Below, piece after piece: positions 56,955 through 64,000 of a DNA stretch of 64,000 nt (positions are counted from its first letter, which is position 1; the number at the start of each line of letters is the position of its first letter). A program made the translations under genes and the position numbers. This DNA is from Meconema thalassinum. Its lineage: Eukaryota; Arthropoda; Insecta; Orthoptera; Tettigoniidae. The notes under the pieces were generated by a model. That model did not search any database, was not told the origin of the DNA, and saw nothing but the letters and a program-made list of their open reading frames with translations. The stretch is from NCBI GenBank assembly GCA_946902985.2, contig OX336389.2, forward strand, positions 145,503,099-145,567,098, written 5' to 3'.

Positions 56955-57150
56955 ACACGCGGTTAGCACGTCGGGTACCCTTGACCGTTACTCATGGTCA
57001 TATGATCGGGGCGATGCCTCTCATATCACACAGCTACTCATTTATCCTCACAAGGCTGAGTGCACCCTGTTCCAGCCCTCTCGTCTGGTATAAAACTCAT
57101 TGACGGTGCCGGGATTAGATTCCGGAGCCTCTGGCTACACGGGGACGCCA
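56955..57150 (-). mobile_element. SINE (family 3, minus strand, diverged)
   Basis: On the minus strand: GGCGTCCCCGTGTAGCCAGA, GGAATCTAATCCCGG (B-box-like), GAGGGCTGGAACAGGGTGCA and CTCAGCCTTGTGAGG. The order resembles a known insect SINE body, strongly diverged. Assignment by pattern only. Confidence 0.5.
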
Positions 57151-57289
57151 ATGAACATAGGGTATCAGTCTAATTATGACCAGTTTGACCAGAGTCTCTC
57201 ACTGTATGACTGATGTATGCGAGCTCCACAAGGAACAACTTTCATTCGTCCTTAGACTATGTACAGGATCTTCGAGACTTATTAGCTAC

Positions 57290-57316
57290 TAGCAGTAGTG
57301 CCTGGCTTTGCCCGGT
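57290..57316 (-). mobile_element. Helitron 3' terminus (second family member)
   Basis: Minus strand: hairpin CCGGGC-AAA-GCCAGG (57316-57302), eight bases, CTAG (57293-57290), then T. This is the canonical Helitron 3' end. It shares the stretch before CTAG (ACTACTG versus ACTTCTG) with the end at 52781. The element body would extend to the right; its 5' end was not found. Confidence 0.6.
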
Positions 57317-58151
57317 GGATTTATTTGTTTTATGGATGATAATGAATACTAATACAGAACTGGCACGTGATACTTAAACTACCAGAAAAAAATAACTAAA
57401 TATAACTTTTTGTGGTGGTAGTGGTGGTGGTAGTTGTAGTGAGGGTGATAAGCAGTACAGTATAATGGACGTAATGTTTAGGCCATTTTCCCCTAATGAT
57501 AATAATGATAATAATGAATAGGGAAACGGCTATTTATTAACTACAGCACTGACACATGTAATTTACAAACAAATTTCTAAAAATGATTTGAAAGAGGAGT
57601 AAGTGAAATAAAAGACACTGCCAAGGGTCTATATCTCACTGTCTGTTAGAAATGTATAGACCAATAGTGTCGTCTTTTGTCGCATAGCGCCGTAGGAAAA
57701 TAATCAGAACACTTTGGAAAACTTCGGCTGTCCCGAGCTCCTGAGGTAGCAATAGTATAATTTATGGCCACATAGCGCTCAACGATAAGTTTCGGAATAA
57801 ATTAAGGTAAATTCGAAGGTACCAACGCTTATTGCAGCTGATAACCTCAATGTATTGCACCAACACCATTGCACTTATACAGATGCATAATATCTTCATG
57901 ATGATAACTGTTTTAAGGGGCAAAAGAAACCTTTTTGCTCTAATTACTCCCCGTGACTGCAATTTATAAGCAGCGCAAGAATTAACTATTTTCGCAATTC
58001 TGCACCAGAACACTGGTAGGGGTGACGTGATGCAGCCCGAATTGCCAGTCAACAAAAGACTTATTAAAATCCTCGTACAGTTACACTACTACGGTCATGA
58101 ATGATTCTAGGGCCATAATACATCGTTTTAAAGTTCAGTTTGTTTGTTATT
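57317..58151. other. No gene; possible Helitron interior
   Basis: Contains a GGTGGTAGTGG microsatellite near 57411-57440 and an AATAATGAT stretch near 57497-57520. It may belong to the Helitron ending at 57290. No coding evidence. Confidence 0.4.
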
Positions 58152-58480
58152 CTAAATGTAGGGAATGGAGAGCGTTGTCCAAAATATCAAGTGGACAGTG
58201 TTACCAACAGGATTTCAAAGTGTATGTATAATTTGGTGCAATTAGGAGGAACGTTGTAAATTTGTGAGAAAGGGTCTAAATGTAGGGAATGGAGTGGCCT
58301 GTCCGAAATTTAAAGTGGACAGTGTCACCCGCAGGTTTCCAAAGGGTAACTGTACAAAATGTGGTTCAGATCGGTGAAACGGTGTAGATTTGTGCCAAAG
58401 GACCAAAATGCAGGGAATGGAGTGATCTGTCCGAAATTTCATGCAGACAGTGTTACTCGTCAACCTCTTGTAAAATTTTC
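58152..58480. repeat. Three tandem units of about 125 bp
   Basis: Units start at 58152, 58276 and about 58403, each with AAATGTAGGGAATGGAG (third AAATGCAGGGAATGGAG), a GTCCGAAATTTAAAGTGGAC-like stretch and ACAGTGTTACC. The units are diverged from each other. Confidence 0.8.
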
Positions 58481-59195
58481 GTTTTCAAATTCTGGAAAAT
58501 GCATCAAATTAATACCAATTCTATTGCACTCTAGTAAACATAGTGGTTTCCAGATCGCAAACACGAGCTTCTGTTCAAGAGAAAACCGAGGAAAAAATTG
58601 TCTCATTTTGGTGCTGCTACGTGGTGTCAGAATTACAAATTGAAAATCAGAACATTTAGCCTTAAGGGCAGAGAACAAAAATAAGCCAACAGCCGGTCTC
58701 AAAATCAAAGCACTGTACTCTACATCACTGCCCAATCTAGGCCTTGGTAAGTTGTGGGAAAATATAAAGCATATACTTCCCATTTTTGACATTTTTCGTT
58801 TATAGGCTACGTCCTTATAATTCTTTCTTCCCATCCTTGACAACTAGTACAAGGTAGCCTAACGTCGTGCCTTCATGGTCGTAATAAAATGGACCAAGTT
58901 GTTCCTAGAATATGTGGTCATTATTTTAAATTTGAGGGGTTATTATTCTTCGAAATTTGAATTTCGATCGATTACTTGTTGTCTAAATTACAAACTCTGG
59001 ACGCGCGTAAAATTCTAAGGTCATTATCTGTTGACCAACTGAAATGTAGCAATTTTCGTTTGTTAATAAGATGACACTGAAAATGGCTTAAAAGCACTCT
59101 TGTCAATAATCTATGCAAGGAGTATTTAGGTATTATATGTCACAATATTCTTGCATTCCATGCATAACCTAATGAAATTAATATATTAAAACGCA

Positions 59196-59465
59196 CTACC
59201 CGACCAGCGAATTGTTACCGGTGATGGAAATCGGAACTATTGCGCTACGCCCAGCCACACGCCTGCAATGGACGTTATTTGTGTGCCTAATTCATCCTGG
59301 GCCGTGCACTTTGCGGTGTGTTCTCATTGCAGTCTATGAGTGTACATGAGTCCCCACCCCTTGCCCCGCAAGCCGCTCACTGCAGCCATAACGAGGCGAG
59401 ATGACACAATGTATACACAACAGCTGCACTCTCCTTCTAGCGGTAATAATTCCCTCATAGGGTAG
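59196..59465. mobile_element. MITE of 270 bp with about 25-bp terminal inverted repeats
   Basis: Left end CTACCC-N7-GAATTGTTACCG; right end, read inverted, CTACCC-N7-GAATTATTACCG. The other duplicate copy reads straight through (35604-35610, ACGTACATTT), so this is a clean insertion. Flanking CA and TT around an original TA suggest a TA target duplication that has since mutated. Non-coding. Confidence 0.75.
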
Positions 59466-59665
59466 TTCATTTATTAGCACATACAATTTGTATACACAAA
59501 ATTATTTATTTCCTCGCCATTATCCAATTCTCTGAATAGAACTATACATAAGGCAAAATAAAACTGTCGAATTGTTGCCGTAAACCTGGTTTTAAACGCG
59601 TCATTTCCCTACGAACCATGCAATAAGCTGGTAAGCTATACTTTCCTTGAGAACTTACATCCTGT

Positions 59666-59914
59666 TCATTGATCAAGCCTGAGCTGAAGCGCTGCTAATT
59701 GTGCCCGCCTTTGGTCTAGAAGAGATTCGATTAGGATATATTTGGGGAGCGATCCTGTATAGCCCACATACCAATTCCGTAAGCTCATTTTGCTATATTT
59801 TAAAGAGTGGAATGTTCTGTTCGACTCCATTTCAACATAGCTTGGGGGCGTGGTCCGTCTCAGGGAAGGACGATCGATTTTCTCACATTGCAGAGTTGCA
59901 AGTTCTGTGGCCAA
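59666..59914 (-). other. Small ORF shared by both duplicate copies (copy 2)
   Basis: Partner of 35793-36062: same ATG, identical first 29 residues, 11 changes in the next 43, then a different end after RRAQ. The identical part lies in the 138-bp invariant block 59827-59964. No known domain. Coding status is doubtful. Confidence 0.3.
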
Positions 59915-62900
59915 TGACTATTATACCCTCCTTGCAATGTCTGATGTGCTAATAACATTATACATTTTTAGCAACACTGGAATCCAAATTACAAATGTGC
60001 TGCAAGCGATTCAGTGAAAACCAGGATATTAAACCCTATATAAACTGTGATAGAATATCGTCTGCATTTAATTTATCGTCGTTGCGCCTGAAAAACTCAC
60101 TATGTGTCAACGTTGTTATCTTCGATAATTTACCCTAAAACCAGTCAAGCCCCAATCATTCGTGGATATACAGTACAGCCCCGCATAACGATTCTCGTGA
60201 GGTTCATTTTCCTATGGTAATTGGAGGAGAAAAACAAGTAGTTCCGTGAATAACTGAATAGCCTATTTTCATATATCCTACTGGCCATGTCCATTAAATA
60301 TCTCCAGCCTATTAACAGGATTTTCCATATGATAGACCAAAGAGCTTTTGGTTTACGTCCCACGTCTTTGCCAATATCATTGCAATGTTAGGAGTTATGT
60401 GCTACATTATATTGTTTTCAATAACGGTGATTAAGCACCTCCCGCGAGATTGCATCTTTCTGTATGGAACCACGCAGTTAATTATTACAAATGTGAAAGG
60501 CACGGCTTGTATGATTTACGAAAAGAAACAACACAATTTACAGTTATTAGAAAATATTTGTTATCAAGGCCCATCCTGCCTATATTTTGATATTCTTGTA
60601 GTTGATTACTATTTTCCATATTTTCTGGGATTTCTTCAAAATCGCTCAGGATCACAAAGTGGTGGCGGTTGATGGTGGTAATAGTTGTTCTAAGTAGCGA
60701 AACATCTAGGTTATCTTCCCCTACTTGACAGTCACTCACGTGCCAGGTTACAAGACTGTTGACAGCAGGTATTACAAAACGAAGGTGATAAAAATACCGG
60801 TGGTATTTCCTTCTGTTAAGCCATTCCAGCAAATACAAGTATACTGATATTCGTACATGCTGACTGCGTAACAAAACTTTTGAGGAAATCTCACTGAAAT
60901 AATGAAGATGGTTTTGTTCAAGAATGGATGAAGTGTCCCACCTTTGTTGAAGGCGTTCTATTTTATGAAATTTTCAAGTAAGCGGTTGGTGCTATTTTTG
61001 TTTTTATATGTTCCTAGTAGCGAAAGAAATTCATAATAGTACAGTTCATGCTATATTATCACTTATTTATTTTACGCACGGCCGTTCTTGACCTTCTCGG
61101 TCTCCAGACCAATTTCTATCTGGTGCCCTCGAAGATACAGCAGTGTCACCTAACTATAACAACTACACTAAATATGTGGCTTGTACATAGCACAATAGGC
61201 TAATGCTCTCGTATATTTATTTTTCAACAAGAATAGCCTATTAATGTTTTCTTAATTCATGTAAAATTCTTATTTCCATCAAGATGTTTTTGAAATGAGA
61301 TAGTATTGCGTGTCAAATTCACCTCATATGGCTTGGATGATTTTAAACCTTGATTCACTTAATTCACGAAGGATTCCTAACAACTGCTGGTGACAAAAGC
61401 CGATAACTTTAACACTATACTGGTGTAGACTCGTACGGCTGCGGGAATAATCATCACAATGTTGTTGTTTTTTCGGGTTATTATTGGGCCGTGTTAAATG
61501 TTTCTGATATCTGACGTTTCTCAATCACATGTGGCATTTATGGTGAATGGTTGTCTGACGACATCATTATCTTTGATGAAAAACGACGAATCAATTCAAA
61601 TTATCCCAAAAGACAAACATACTGACATCTTCTACTGTTCCATCAACATATATTAATTAATTTCCATGTTTTTCTGCATATTCTTAAATATGAATATTCT
61701 ACTGGGAATAAGAACAAGCACTAATTGTAGACCATGGCAAGTTGAGTTTTGGCTGTGAGTAGAAGTGTATTTAATTGAACTCTTCTGACATGTGTTCATT
61801 TTCTACAGTAGCTATTATGTATTTATAAAAATTCTATCATCCTGCTGTTATGTTTCAAAATATTGAACCCCATACGCACTCACTTATTAGTTCTTGTAAC
61901 GGTCAAAGCCAGGATTTGAAATACAGAGTCATAAAAATATCTTTTTTTTAATCACAGTTTTCATCACGTGATATTATTATTCAAATGGTGTGGATTATGT
62001 ATGTATATCTCCGTTTGTTACCTGACTATAAGTTTTCCTCTTTACATTGCGTGATGGAAAATAAAATTTTGTCCTGAAATATTATTCTACCAAATGGAGA
62101 AAAGGATTGGTTACAATTTGAAAGAAAATAGTATCACGTACTCATAATAATTTAACATATTTTTTTTCCTTTCAGAATGCTATTAATTAAATTTGCATAC
62201 ATATATTAAATTAGTTATCTTCTTCTTCGCATTCTTCATGTCCTTAAATTCGTATGATTTCCACATTATCCTTTGCTTGGCTGGTATGCTATTTTTTCCT
62301 CACGTCAATTTTTAACAAGAATTATAACAGTGAGATTTTAGTGCATAGTAACCTGTGTCAGTGCATACATTAGGTTCTATTTTGGTCGTTTGAGTGCATA
62401 TTTGCTCCAATATTTTTATGTTTTACGGCATATATGATAATAATAGCTCAAGAGTGGGCGGGTGTTACCAGGGCAGCAGATGGACTAAGAGGTAAACTGT
62501 TAATGCTGTACAGGTATTGATTTGTGTTTCACGCATGCGTATTTTGAAACTAATTGCTATTGTATGGAAATGTGAATATTCAGGTAAGTACATTTCTGCA
62601 GCCACTCTTACTTTCTCAGCAAAACCTGAAGCAGTAAAATATGTTCTTTTTCTTTTACAACGATGCCAACACCATGTGCCGAGCCTGTTAGCATCCAAAT
62701 AGAAATAGCCAATAACAAAACTGAAAAAGGAAGTGGAGGATGCGGGCTTAATTTAATAAGAAGATTCACAATGGCCACTGTGCGCTATATTCAGTGTGAT
62801 TATCTTATGACTAATGCCTGTGAGAGCTCTAATATGATGCTCACATTGTGGTAAGAATCGTCCTAATTACCCAATTTTATTCTGAGTTATCGATTTTTAT

Positions 62901-63598
62901 CTTCGAATAATTCGCACAGGCACCATATTGAATGTATGGAGAGTCAATTTTTTTCCTTGGCCATAGATTACCTTGCCGAATAGCCTATATGATCCTCCCT
63001 TGCCATTAATTTTTGTTACAGTACTACTTAAGTTTTTAGATTTATTTTAATATTTAAAATTTCCGGGATGGTGGCCATGCGTAACATTCAGTTTTATGTT
63101 GTTATCCCGTTAACACCAATGGGCCCTATATGACCCTATCTCAATTCCATACAGTGTAAACATTGATTCATTGGATCATTTGCTATGGATTATAATCCTT
63201 GCATGAATCACAAGGCCACAATGATGAAATCATTTGTCTGATGACCTTCTAGTTAAGGTGCCAAATGGTTCCTACAAAAATGTATAATTTTCTAAAATTT
63301 GGTAGAGTTCTGATGAATTGGTAAGTCATTTAAGCTTTGAACATTTGGATGGCCACCATTTTGTTTTTGGTAAGAAGGCTACAATATGAATCATGGCACT
63401 GAGGTGTCAATTGCTACCTCTGTACAAACTTTGGTTCGGATCTGTCGCATTTGGTCTGATATGGGGATACACATACACATGTAGCCAATAACTGTACATA
63501 CAAACGGACATTTTGTTCGCTCTCATAAGTATACTTTTATTATTTACATAATTCTAAAGTATTTTAAAAATAGTTTTCACTTTTTCAAATCTACCCAT

Positions 63599-63824
63599 GT
63601 ACTATCGCCTGCAAAAATAACGGGCCGTCTTGCCGTGCGGGAGTTGAGTTTTCAAGCCAGCAGGTTGCTATCACTTGGTGTGTTCTCGGGAGGGGAAGGC
63701 TGGGAGCCGTGATTGGGCAGCTGTCCTTGTAGGTAAGGGTAGAGAGGGTGGGGGAAGTGTGGATTCACCTGTTAATGACAAGAGGCTGACAGTGGCTCAG
63801 TAACACCAGAGCGAACTTGTGTAA
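63599..63824. other. Unique-looking sequence, no gene seen
   Basis: Less AT-rich than its surroundings with GGTAAGGGTAGAGAGGGTGG near 63733. A donor-like GTAGGTAAGG occurs, but no frame or other exon signal supports a gene. Confidence 0.4.
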
Positions 63825-64000
63825 AGTTTAAATTTGACTGACATTTTCGGTTGAAATTATTTACTCATTGAAAAACGCTTTAAATTTAAATTTGACTGAC
63901 ATTTTTGGTTGAAATATTTCACTCATTGAAAAAAAAAACGCTTTAAGTTTAAAATTGACTGAAATTTTTGATTGAAATAATTCACTCATTGAAGAAACGC
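63825..64000. repeat. Tandem array, unit about 58-63 bp, running off the window
   Basis: Units start at 63825, 63883 and 63946. Each has TTTAAATTTGACTGACATTT (third AAAATTGACTGAAATTTT), GGTTGAAAT, CACTCATTGAA, an A-run of variable length and AACGC. Length differences come mainly from the A-run. The array continues beyond 64000. Confidence 0.9.

Larger units (their letters stand above)
58530..63598. repeat. Large duplicated segment, copy 2
   Basis: Aligns in order with 34955-43986 (see there). It lacks the LINE tail, the Helentron-like element and the 2.4-kb block found in copy 1, and carries a private MITE at 59196-59465. An open frame on the minus strand at 60485-60874 shares SQHVRISVYLYLLEWLN with copy 1 (36900-37148), but stops and indels differ; no family recognised. 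Confidence 0.8.

Noticed and set aside
1..64000. CRISPR arrays, operons, phage or plasmid features
   Set aside because: The repeats are dispersed or simple tandem arrays without spacers, and the whole window has eukaryotic transposon structure.

Overview
This window looks like intergenic DNA from a large, AT-rich arthropod genome. It holds no recognisable host protein-coding gene. Everything identifiable is a transposable element or a repeat: LINEs, three long LTR retrotransposons, Helitron-type elements, tRNA-derived SINEs and a MITE. The SINE heads, tails and 3' halves resemble families I associate with orthopteroid insects. Insect is fairly safe; the order is only an inference. There is no prokaryotic signature such as an operon, Shine-Dalgarno site or CRISPR array.

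Layout. 1-2831: two head-to-tail non-autonomous Helentron-like elements separated by a T-rich spacer. 3995-10089: LINE A, a 5'-truncated minus-strand LINE with an 8-bp target-site duplication (TSD). It is split inside its reverse transcriptase (RT) gene by LINE B, a 4.48-kb minus-strand LINE with its own 8-bp TSD. 12727-31855: element 1, an LTR retrotransposon with unusually long LTRs (about 4.06 kb) around a 3.5-kb interior that holds only a decayed gag and a scrap of the integrase C-terminus. Its right LTR is split by element 2 (21558-29059). Element 2 is a 7.5-kb LTR element with 1.4-kb LTRs, an open gag, a consensus T TTA AAC frameshift heptamer and an internally deleted pol. 31856-34954: SINE pieces in AT-rich DNA. 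34955-43986 and about 58530-63598: two diverged copies of one roughly 5-kb sequence, each with private insertions for which the other copy is the empty site. About 44690-52702: element 3, a related gag-pol LTR element cut off inside its integrase. 52781-55358: a minus-strand array of Helitron-like units containing a SINE. 55943-57316: further SINEs and a second Helitron 3' end. 58152-58480 and 63825-64000: tandem arrays.

How the parts relate. Element 3 encodes protease, RT, RNase H and part of integrase. Elements 1 and 3 share a homologous Gag and the same primer-binding motif (TGGCGCC), so element 1 reads as a gag-retaining non-autonomous derivative that could be mobilised in trans by element 3-like relatives. 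Elements 1 and 2 have each lost the catalytic middle of pol but kept the integrase C-terminal coding end. All three Gags have a repeat-built N-terminal coiled coil and an Asn/Arg- or Arg/Tyr/Gln-rich tail in place of a CCHC zinc knuckle.

Points most worth a second look: a 138-bp block identical between the two 5-kb copies although its flanks differ by more than 10%; paired changes in Helitron and Helentron terminal structures; the gag-only, long-LTR element; and the T TTA AAC gag-pol junction of element 2.
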